Assembly (NCBI RefSeq): GCF_000003815.2
Contig: NC_049980.1
Coordinates: 13,407,570-13,471,569, forward strand
Length of the DNA stretch: 64,000 bases
Direction of reading: 5' to 3'
Origin: Branchiostoma floridae
Taxonomy: Eukaryota; Chordata; Leptocardii; Amphioxiformes; Branchiostomatidae
Positions within the stretch are counted from its first letter, which is position 1. Each line of letters starts with the position of its first letter. The notes below the pieces were generated by a model that saw only the letters and a list, made by a program, of their open reading frames with translations, was not told the DNA's origin and ran no database searches. The translations under genes and the position numbers were made by a program. Of the stretch, positions 34,633-46,000 are shown piece by piece.

Positions 34633-37600
34633 ATGGCTGCCTCCACGTTGAGATTTATCGGTAAAGTTTTACCCAGCTTTCTCGTCGGATTTACATTGAC
34701 TTTTGGATTTAGAATTTGCAGATGATCAATAAATGTTTGAATTATGCTTACATATTTCTTTTTCTTCTTCTTTTAAGATATAGGCGTGAATTTGACCGGT
34801 AAGTGTACAGTTATTTTCGCCACGCCCCCCTCCCCCGTTTATGCTGAAAACAGTCAACTGCTTATTAATAACATATTTTGCAGCACTGTTCATAGTATGT
34901 AAACATGGTACAACGCCGTAGAGCACGTAGTATTTTGAATAAAGAAATGATGCACATACTTGCTGCACATGCAAAACTACCGAGGTCACGGGTAAATTTC
35001 TCATCACTCGGTTTCCAGTGATGAAGTCCCGTCGTCACTGGCTTTAATACCAGTGGGGAACATTTATCGTCACTAGTTTTCCAGTGATGAGGAAACTTCA
35101 GCTGGTAAACCAGTGACGACAAATATTCAGTTTGGTATATGGTTCCGCACTCGGTGCCCAGTGACAAATGACGTTCATCATGAGTTCATCACTGGATCCC
35201 GAGTGACGAGCAGAGTTCATCACTGGAAACCGAGTGACGAGTCAAGGTACATCACTGGAATTCCAGTGCCGAGAGAGCTTCATCACTGGAAAAAAGCAAT
35301 TCATCACTGGAAAACCAGTGATGAACTTTCTTCGTCACTGGGGTTCCAGTGATGAAGCCATTTTGAAAATATTTTCGTCACTGGAAGCCCAGTGAGGAAC
35401 CCGTGACCCGTGTAGCCTTGCACGGCACATACAGCTAGAAAGGATATTGCCACGACAGCATTCCGATTTTATCCATCTTCATTCAATATGATATTTCATC
35501 CTGATCAATGTAGCTACTTGCATATGAATATGGTTTATTTTCTCAGATGGAATGTTCAGAGGACTGTACCATGGGTCGCAGAAGCACCAGGGTAAACAAC
35601 TATCTTATGTTTTCACGATTTACCATTGTCATTGATAAGATTACTAGTAACATTATAATTTGGAAGATGAACATGGTATTTCATCAATTTGCTGCAGTGC
35701 AAATTAACAGGACTGTTGTGAGATTCTTTTAGTTGCTGTGTATTCAATTTTTGAATAATGTATAAACAGGCATCAGTTCAAGTGTAATGCTATATGTACA
35801 AAATACATATGCCTCACTATAATGCATATGATACATTTTTTAGAAGTTAGAGTCTATTGCATCATATTTTCTTCAGTCTGACATACAACTTGTAAGGGTA
35901 TAATGTATGCAGCTGTGTAACTATAAACATATGTGATCAATCGAAACCCTAATACTAGGCTGTAATGTTCAGTATATGCTCGAAAATAGTTTACACTGAA
36001 TGAAAAGATAGTGAAGGAACAATGAGAAACAATGATTTTGTTGACTCCAGATGACTTACAAGATGTTCTTGAACGTGCCTTTGACAATGGGGTTGAAAAG
36101 GTATGTTACCAACAACAGATGCCTCACTATAACTTAAATAATAATGCAAGTATAGATGTAACTGTAAGCTCTTTATATTGACTATTAGCTATTAAGTGAT
36201 CCCAATCTTGGCTGCGGGTGCACAGGTGCACCTTGAGATATTTGTGTAGGCTATGTATGTAAAGGTACAACAGTATTTTACACAAGTAAACAGAATATTA
36301 CATAATATTGTAAAAATAATGGTAAAACCCTCAGTTGTTGTATCATTTGCTTAAAGTCTCCCCCAAAAGAATGTCAAGACCAATAGTTTGGGACTTTAAG
36401 GCACATAATGAGCCGGTCATCAACATAGTGATTAGCATCCTGCCAGTAAATAGGGTATCCCTTATGATATCAACCAAAGAACTCTATAGATCTATTGTGT
36501 CAGAGGTTATGACCCACATTCAAAGCTATAGTAAATAAAGTTTACAAGATACACAATGTAACCCCTCACAGATCATGGTGACTGGTGGCAGCCTTCAGGA
36601 CAGTAGGGAGGCACTTGAACTCGCCAAAACAAATGGTACGTTTATTTTAGTTGCTGACTCACACTGTATACTTCTGACTTTGAGCATCAAACATCTGAAG
36701 TAAATCTCATGCCCAGTACAATCACCTTCCCATGTTTGGAAAGTCACCTACCTCAGGGCAATGTTAATTGGTCTATTCTGCACTACAGTATTGATAACTC
36801 TTGGTATGAACGATGATGAGGGGGATAAAAAGTTAACTCATTTTGGCTGTTACCACATTCTTCACACTTCACCAGAGACACCTAACTACAGTATGAAGTA
36901 CAGGGCTTGAAATACTTTTTTCTGCATACCTGCACTGGTGCACGTAACATTGAAAATTACCTGCACCAGACAAATTTTACCTGCAATTTAGGAAATATGG
37001 ATCATTTTAAAATTGTTCAGGAACCTTTTCTATATTTTTTTCTTTTATACTTAATATGTGGTAACATTCAATGCAGGTAATAAACATAACAATCCACATA
37101 TACCTACATTATAGGAAATTTATGTAAAACCCAGTACATGGACCAGTGCAGGCTAGGTGCAGGTAGATATCAGAAATACCTGCACAGCTCCAATTTTGTC
37201 TGCACTAACCTGCATATGCAGGTGGTATTTCAAGCCCTGAAGTAGAACCATTTAGTATTACCCTGAGGAATGGTGATACTAGTAGACTGTCAGCAAAATA
37301 TCGGCAGTTGAATATATGCAGGTTGTGTGTAAATTTCTTTGTTATTGATTTTCAAGCCTTAAACTATTCACTGATTGGAAGTAAATGTTTTGTCCAGTGG
37401 CCAATATAGAGATAAAGGTTGTTATACATGTATGTGATTGTGTTGATTGCAGATGCCTTGTATTGTACCGTTGGGTGCCACCCCACCAGATGTGGAGAGT
37501 TTGAAGAGTCTGACCCTGAGTCCTACCTGGAGAAACTCACAGAACTAGTAGAGAGCAACAGGAGCAAAGTGGTGGCAGTAGGGGAGTTTGGACTGGGTGT

Positions 37601-40600
37601 GTACTAGTATAATACTGTTATAGTCTGCATTTCACCGAGCAGAATTAGGAAAATTAAATGCTTTGTTTCCACATACTGTCCTGAAAAACTTATGGTCAGT
37701 GTGGTATGGATTCTCTTTGTTTTGCCATGCAACCAAAAGTTTATGTGAGTCAAGAGTTTACATTGTTGTGTTGAAATCATGGTTTTCACATTTATTTTCA
37801 GACTATGACAGGCTCAACTTCTGTGCAAAGGAAACACAATTAAGGTAAAGCAGGTAGCTCACTGGGCTGTGGCATGTTGGCAGTGTCACTGCATCCTAAA
37901 TTCATTACCCTTGACTTTATAATGGGAATGATCCTGTAAGATGTACATTCAAGTATGAGTAAAAAGACAAGAAAACACAAAGTGTAAAAGGATTTGTTTT
38001 ATATTGCTGAAATTTCTTTAGCACTGTGACAAATTGCTCAGCAACAGCAATGTTGCAATGTACTGCAGATTTAGTGAGATGACAAAATGTCAACAGCATG
38101 ATGAGAGACCACACAGAAAAAAATTACATTTCATTGTTGATCATACATAATCACTTTCATTGTATTCATTTATCTTGTTTGTTCATACATTGTATGTCTA
38201 GATTTTCAATGTGCAATATAGTAATACATGTAGTTTCAATTCATATGCTTTTATGACAGTACCAGGAAACTGAGTAGCTAGAACACGTTTCTATAATTTC
38301 AAAAAATTTTCGTGTATTCCAGCACTCTTAAGTTTACAATGATAGTTAAGATGGATACTTTATCATGCAAGGTTAACAGAAGAACTAGTCATGTGTGTTA
38401 ATGAGTTGGTTCATGCTTGCAGGTATTTTGAGAAGCAACTATCCATTGTGGAAAGAACCCGGCTGCCCATGTTCCTACACTGTAGGAATGCTGCCTCTAA
38501 TCTTGTCGGTGAGTTATGGATTTGAAGCTGCTTTAACAGGGCTCAAAATACTAGGTGCAGGTGCACCCAGGTGCACCCAAAATTGGAACTGTGCACCCAT
38601 TTTTTTTCAGTGGGTGCACAGGGTGCACCAAAATATTTTCTTAGTATGGAAAGATATTGAGTATACTAGTCCTGTATTTATTCTTGACATCTAAGTGTTA
38701 GAAAGATAATAAAAATGTCTGTCATGTTACTTGTTTAAGAATTTGATAGCTTATAACTAAGTTTTGTTATTAGTTTTTTTGGACATTCTACTTAAATTTA
38801 AGTGGTGCACCCAAACATTTTTTGGTGCATTCAATCTTTTAAGCTGGGTGCCCCAGTGCACCTAATTCCAAAAATGAATTTTCAGCCCTGTTTAATAACT
38901 TTAATTTTTACTGTAAGATTTTCTCCTTAGGATGACCAATTTATACCTGGAGCAAATTCAGTATTTAGGTTCATGAGCGAATAGATAAAAACACAAAATT
39001 GGGTTGCTGGATTTAAAGAGTTTTGTGGTTTTTTTTATATACATGTACATGTATAAAGTTTCTACTTCTTGAATGATAGTAGCAATTTCATGAAAAAGAA
39101 TACCTGACAAAAGTGATACTTTTTAACTGCATTTGGACCAAGCATGCATAGGTTTACACTCACAAAGTTTACACAGTCAAGTCACAGGTGCTGTTTAATT
39201 TGGAATGTCATTTTCCATGTCAGTTTTATATGTGGATTTTTGTATTTACCATACAACTAAACTCATTAATATTTTTTCCCCAGATATCTTATCAAAAAAC
39301 AAAGACAGGATCACCCAAGGTGTGGTAAGTTAAAATGGACTTTAATTTCCATGTCTTATTTTGTTGACTCATTTTGTGTTTCATTTGGTGGTTTTATTTA
39401 GACTTCTATTATTCACAGTAGATAATGTTATTATTTTTTTCCAGGTTCACTCTTTTGATGGTAGCAAAGAAGATGCACAGAGAATATTAGATCTAGGACT
39501 TTACATTGGAATCAATGGCTGGTGAGTATGTTAGACTAATTATAGTAACTACACAATATGAACAAATATCTTTTGACAACTAGTCTATTCTTCCACTACT
39601 TATCATTTCAGGTGTAGATTTTAACACACTGGAGAAAGAGGCCAAATGAACTCTTTTGACATCTGTGCATTATTGCTTTTGCAGCTCTTTGAAGACTGCA
39701 GAAAACTTGGAAACAATGTGCTCCATTCCCAGTGATAGACTCATGATAGAAACAGGTTTGTTCCTTGCCTCCATGCATGGTGGTGTTGTTTTCTGTGTGT
39801 CTGGATGTCTTAGTAATGTGTCCATAGTAATTAGAATTCACTGTCTGTAGAGTGTCAGGAAATGAGTGGTGCCACTGCAAAGCTCAGACTTGCAGAAGTG
39901 ACAGGAAATAGTTCTGAGTTGGTAGATCTACTTCTTTATCAGACATGACAGACTTTCCAGGTTATGTGGTCTATAGAAGAGACCTCTAATTCATGAGAAG
40001 ATGATTTGTGGTCTGTGTTTTTGCAGTGGTACATCATTGTATATTTTGGTATACTAGTCACAATGACAGAAACTTTGAGAAAGTGATCAATACGTTAATT
40101 ACAAAACTGGAATTTCATAATTAATGAACTACAAGTTAACAAGATATAGAAAACCCTTAATATTTCACGGAAGCATAAAGTTTTCATACTTTTATTGATA
40201 AAAGAGTATATACTTAAGAATAGTAGAATTACTGTTTCAATAATAACAGAGTGACATTGCTGTATTGACCTTACCTCCTGTTAGATGCCCCATGGTGCGA
40301 GGTGAGGCCAAGCCATGCAGGAGCCAAGCTTCTAAAGACAACTTTTCCAACAAAGAAGAAAGAAAAATGGGAGAAAGGGCACTGTGTCAAGAGCAGGAAT
40401 GAACCTTGTCATATTGTGTAAGTACTGAAAAAGTAGCTGTTAAAATGGTTAAAATTGTAATGTAGTATTGTGGTTAGAGTTGTTGTTTTATCTAAAGAGT
40501 CTGGGTTCAAATACTTAGCAAGCTGCATTTTACACATATTTGATCAGTATGCTCAGGTGAAATAAATACCTAGCTAAGGTTAGGGACGTACTCTCTGATG

Positions 40601-41147
40601 GGATGTTTATGTATAAAGCCAGAGTTTAAGGTTAGCCTTATAAAATACGGGTCCTTCCCTATGATGGGATAATACCCTGCAGTCCAGTCTTGCACAGCTT
40701 GTACTAACTGTACAAATTGGTGTATTGCACCTAAAGGTGTTTTACCTGAACAAACACTCCAGAGGAAAAAAAGTTTTTATAATTAATGGATAGCATTCTT
40801 GCAGATTCATCAGACCTGTCCTTGGTGCTGAAAATAACTCACATGTAGAAGTGACCGGAAACTGATTTGTCACTTCTGTTGATTTTGTTACTACATCTGA
40901 ATAAAAAGTTTGCTAAGCTTATTTTGAATAATGACACTAAATGGTTTGCAGGAAGTCGAGTAGTTGTGTAGTTGCTCCATAATATTTCAAGTACCACATG
41001 TAACACAATGTCCATATAATTAAGAATTTTTTTTTCCATTTCAGTCAGATTCTGGAGGTGATGGCTGGAGCCAGGAAGGAGGATGTGACAGAATTAGCAG
41101 GTGTTCTTTACCACAACACCAAGGAAGTATTCTTTCCTGACAAGTAA
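34633..41147 (+). CDS. TATDN1: TATDN1, TatD-family metal-dependent deoxyribonuclease, complete
   Basis: Thirteen exons with AG/GT borders and continuous phase: 34633-34660, 34778-34798, 35547-35591, 36051-36100, 36572-36635, 37453-37596, 37802-37844, 38423-38508, 39284-39324, 39445-39521, 39685-39755, 40285-40417, 41045-41147. They give 301 residues; human TATDN1 is about 297. TatD landmarks are FIDIGVNLTD (9-17), TVGCHPTR (75-82), GEFGLDYDR (113-121), FLHCRN (149-154), VHSFDG (175-180) and ETDAPW (222-227). Expected metal ligands are Glu114, His151, His176 and Asp224. The N-terminal HxH of bacterial TatD is absent, as in other TATDN1 proteins. The family performs Mg-dependent DNA hydrolysis and is linked to DNA repair and apoptotic degradation. 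Oddities are a 21-nt microexon 2, a 28-nt coding exon 1, and Phe115 where many relatives have Cys. Introns carry a palindrome element and two hAT-like MITEs. Confidence 0.96.
34971..35421. mobile_element. Mutator-like palindrome-chain element, copy 2, in TATDN1 intron 2
   Basis: Same ends as copy 1 (GCAAAACTACCGAGGTCAC; mirrored GCAAGGCTACACGGGTCAC) and collinear interior, but about 280 bp shorter. About a dozen TCACTGG/CCAGTGA palindromes are visible. The flanks GCTGCACAT and ACGGCACAT agree at 7 of 9 positions, suggesting an aged 9-bp duplication. Confidence 0.8.
36901..37239. mobile_element. hAT-like MITE in TATDN1 intron 5
   Basis: The ends CAGGGCTTGAAATAC and GTATTTCAAGCCCTG are perfect mirror images. 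An exact 5-bp duplication, AAGTA, flanks it (36896-36900 and 37240-37244). The interior is collinear with 7935-8288. Confidence 0.88.
38537..38890. mobile_element. hAT-like MITE, related family, in TATDN1 intron 8
   Basis: The left end CAGGGCTCAAAATAC and right end TTTTCAGCCCTG are mirrored. The exact 5-bp duplication TTTAA flanks it (38532-38536 and 38891-38895). GGTGCACCC motifs are repeated near both ends. The interior differs from the GTGCAGGTAA family although the termini match. Confidence 0.85.
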
Positions 41148-43072
41148 CCTATTTACAGAATGCTGTAGTCTTTCCTGGATAGGATTCAGTAACAAAGTAA
41201 ACTTAACCAGATGTAATTTACTTGAAGTACTTTATTGTTTGCAGCTTTGTTACAGACCTGCACATGATTGTGATATTGTTACTGTGAACATTTTTATTTA
41301 AGATAAATCACTTCAATAAAATCAATGTCACAATTGTTACTCAGATGTCAGTCTGTATCTTTTCCCCCACAACCATCAAAATACACATATTTTACTTGAA
41401 ATGTGTTCTTCAAACACACTTGTTTATTCTACTGAAAAGCCAGTTTTGGTGGGTTCTATTTACAACTCACTCATTGTATCCAGACTTGCACCATCTTACA
41501 TCCTTCAGAAAGCACTACTGACATGACTTTCTATGACTGTAACACAAACATGTCTGTACATCAGGTAGACCTTTCAAAAAACTGTTCGAGACAAAGGAAC
41601 CAATTTATTTACAACTGTGTAAATCATGATCACTGTCTTCATTGTAAATCGACATGCAGATAAGAGAGCAAGCTGTTAGAGATGATTGGTTTTCAGAAGT
41701 TTACCGGATCACTTAGACCAGAGGGAATGCCAAAAAAATCCAACCCACAGCCTCAAATTAATGTCATAGTCTTGTGAGGTGTTGGCACTAAATTTGTGTT
41801 AAGCAGTGTTACACAAAAACCATTTCAATTGCCTTGAACTTGTATATCAAATAATTTTTCTGAAATGGGAAAAGCAAATATTTGTATCTTACATGATTTC
41901 AAAACAACAGCTGAAACAGGAGATAATAATTATGTCTATTTGTCCTATCACTTGCAAATAACCTAACGTTCTGATTCAATTGACAACAAATTTACGTGTA
42001 TCTTATCAAGAATGTAATCTATACGATTGGAATGAAGATTTATTTTTGCCAAGGTGTATACAGTTGTCACTGGATCTACATGTAACAGCAACAATACTCA
42101 CCTCAATAGCAAATATACGGTGGGATTCTCTTAACTTACTACTAACTTAAAATTTACTTTTTCCACATATAGTGTCTCTGCTCACCAAGCACAGCATGAA
42201 TTAGTGTATTACCTTTGACATGTGAAGGGAAAAAACTATTGGAGTTACTGATTCTAAGCGTCATAAAGCAGTCCTGGCACATGGCATTTTTTCTGACATT
42301 TTCATCCCAATACATTTTCTCACTCAGTCCCACAGATTAAGTGTCTTTGTCACAAAATTTAGCTGCCAGAGCAATCTCTATAGGGGTGTTTTTGCTGTGT
42401 ATCTATTTGCCTGACAGTAGTTTCTAAAATGGAGGTATTTTCTTTCCACCACTGCCATTTGAAATCACTGAAAGCTAATGAATTAGTGTAATAATATTCT
42501 ATTTAAACAGTTAACTTAGTTATGCTTTAAATAATAATCAGACATGATTTTCTGTCATGTACGAAAAAGCCATTCTTGTATCAACGGATTGAAATTAAGT
42601 GAGAGTATAGACAAGACCTGACAAATGTGCATGATCTGTATCAGATTTTTAGCTCTTCTCAAGTGATATCTAAACTAACGTTATATATATTATCTAACGA
42701 GGGCAGAGTATGATTTTCATTAGTAATTTACATAGACCTAGGCAAAATGTTGAGTTTCCTGTTCACCAACCCTAGCCTTTTTGGGGTACAGTTGCAGGGA
42801 GACAAACTATTCATTGTAATATATATCTGAGAGCTAACAACATACTAGTCATTTCTTAACTGTAATTTTGTTAAATGTTAACCCTGAAATCTGAATAGAA
42901 AAGAAAACCTACCTACTTTTGTAGGACTGTAATCAGGAACACTACATTAATTTTCCAAGGCCTTACATAAAATACTAAGCTTTTGGAAGAGAGTCTGAGG
43001 TCAGAGGAAACTTGTCAAATTGTCCCAAGATAAGGTCAGGGGATTGCACTGATTCTGGTGATTATAATTATT
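41148..43072. other. 3' UTRs and spacer between convergent genes
   Basis: TATDN1 and TMEM214 converge here. No coding exon seen. The TMEM214 polyadenylation signal would read TTTATT on the plus strand; candidates occur near 42040 and 41423 but I cannot choose between them. Confidence 0.5.
41315..41320 (+). terminator. Polyadenylation signal AATAAA of TATDN1
   Basis: Canonical AATAAA about 168 nt after the TATDN1 stop codon, followed by GT-rich sequence (GTTACTCAGATGTCAGTCTG). Confidence 0.7.
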
Positions 43073-46000
43073 TTACGCACTAAACTTGTCCACTATCCAC
43101 TGTTTGGCAGCAGTACTTGATGTCCACACATACTCCCACACCATCACCATGGAAGCTTGCAGGGCCTCTGGAGACAGCTTCCCACTAGAGGTATACACAA
43201 CAACAACTAGTTACAAAATGGACTGCACAAATACATATCTCCCTGATCATACATACAGTCCCAGTGACTTAATGTAGAATAAGGCAAGATGAAAAATGTG
43301 CAGTCTGTGCAATGGTTTCATCAGGTTGGTAAATCACTGGATAACAAAGTTCTTTACCCACTAATTATGTTTTGGAGACAATCATTGATGAGATTTCAGT
43401 TTGGAAATAGGTCTGAATTTGACCAAAGGGAAAGTTCATCCCCTTGCAAGTATCCAGTACTTTACACCAGCAGTCTAGTGGAGTGTTTCCAATGCTGTAT
43501 TACATTTTTCACTTTTGTGATGGTTTTACAGTGTATTAGGAAGACAAAGGAGGATTTTGCACTGTTTTAACTTTAATAGATTGCAAACACATATTTGAGT
43601 GCAAACGTCACAGTACTCACGTGAAGACGTTCTTCTCCAGCCAGCTGCCCACAGCCTGGATGTTGTCCCCCACGGCTGTCCACACCACCATGACGTGGGG
43701 CTTCAGGACAGCCCAGTACTCCTGGGCAGCCATGGTAACCTTGGACGTGACCTGGGTCACGGAGGCCACAACCACTGGAACCTTGGCATCTATCTGTGTG
43801 GATACAATGTACAAGCGCTGGTTGTTGCAATACTTCTGAATACAAAGCTGGTAGGCTGACACATTTCAATTGAGGAAGAAAATTCTTGCGTTCAATCTTC
43901 AATGACATATTCACACATTAGTATTTTACTCTCAAAACATTACCCACGGCATACAGAATTCAGAGTGGACATCACTTCCTTGTAAATTATGTTTACAAAC
44001 TAAGGACACCATCTGTACGTAAGTTTCAGGATTTACAACAGTGTATATGTACATCACATTCTTGTGTATTATCAAAAAGATGGTACTGTCATTTATTTTT
44101 GTGTTTATCTAATTTAGTATAAGGAGGGGAAAGGAGATTTTTCTGGCATTTTGAATTTATATGGTATGTTAGCAGTCAAAACAATACTGTAGCTGTTACT
44201 ACAACAAAAGACCTATTTGTGGTGTCATAATTTCGCTTTGTAGAGGTAACATGACAACCAAGAAATAAAACTACAAGTACGTTGAAATTTACAGTATATA
44301 ACAATAGATTGAATCAATGCAAAACAAAGAAAAAGAGCAGTGCATACACTAGATTTTCTAATCTATTGACTACTCACCCATTCTAGAACCAGAGGTATTT
44401 TTCTGTCCAGCCAAGCCCTGAGAGGTGCCGACACTTCAGCGATCCACACTCCCAGGTCATACAGATTCTGCCACAACAGCTTGATGTAAGGGTCCAGGAC
44501 CTCGGCTACCTGCATGTTAACAGGCAGGGGGCACATGTAACAGACTTAAAATTAGTTAGTTTTTAAGAACCTTGAAATTTGTTGAGCAATCTGTTAAATC
44601 TTTGTTTAATGGTTGCTCAGCCATCACAACCTATGGTGGAAAGCTTCAGTTACAATTAGAGCAACTACTGTAACTGAAAATTTGAAATGCTTCTGTTCAT
44701 GACTAGTTCTAAAGCTTACTATACAATAGTCAAGATTCCCACCATGCTGTAGTAGTAGGGCACCCACTCCCTGGCCCAGTCCGTGCCTTTCCTGCTGTAG
44801 AAGCTAATCTTGACCCAGGCTTGTTGGGACACTGCCAGCAGACCAGAGTCCTTCAGTACACGGTGAGATGTGGAGGCTAAAGGAAAGTTACATAATGCTT
44901 CAGTTATGCTGCATCTTATACAAACATGAAGTTACAGAGTCATATGTATAATGTAATGGTACAGAATACAACAGCACTGACAGCCAATAATTTTATGAGC
45001 AGGAAAAGAAAGAAAAAGATCTCGGCCCAGTTAAGCTCACTCAGGAGCTAATTCTCCACTGGTTGTGACAGAGAAGACAAGTGCTTGCTATATACATTGT
45101 ATGTTATATATAGGTACAGTATTTACAGATTCATTGTAAAGTTCCCCTTTCAGCAAGCACAATGAACAGTGGACCACAGTATCGTACATGTATGCCATCC
45201 TGAGGACTGTGACCCTTTCCAGTTGCGTGCTTCTAGGAACAACAGTGGCGATACAAACCCAATGGTCCAGGTGGTTGGGTCACTACGCACTGAACTGATC
45301 ACACTATCTGGTATAGTTAGAGCTTGGTTAGACTGATAGGCTAAGCCCATTGCCGAATAGCAAACAAAGAAACAGAAGAGAAAACTATGTGTGTAATGTC
45401 TGCCTTACCTTGGAAACTGCCATGTGTATAGATATCTAGCCCTAGGATTGCTACAACCAGCAAGAGGATAGTGAATATCAGCCGTCCCCAAGGAAACTTT
45501 GGCTTCTTCATCTTCAACAACAGTTCCTGCAAGCAAAATAGATCTCTTTATACAACATGTCATACTGTAATATAAATTAGAAATATACAGCTCAGGTTAA
45601 ATATTCTGGATGACTTTTCTAAAATGTTAAAATCCTTTCCTGAAACCAATCATCCCCTATCTGCCATCATAAGCAATACTATACTGCACCTTGCATGCAC
45701 TCCGACACTCCTCCCTGCCTGGGGTGTGGGCTGCCATCTCTTCATTTGTTATACTGAATGCCAGCACAGTCTCCTGGACAAACTTCTCTGGGAGCTATAA
45801 CAGTCAAACATGGATTTAAAAGAAATGATAGTCACAGAAATATGACAAACATTTACACTGAAAAACATTTTTCATAGCAGCAAATATATTTCAATACTTC
45901 CTTTCCGCCAATATTTAACAGATTGTTCAACAAATTTCACTGATGAAGAGCAAATTTGGTCCTTTTCTGTGGTGTTTTGTCTGTTAATTCTATCTTAACT

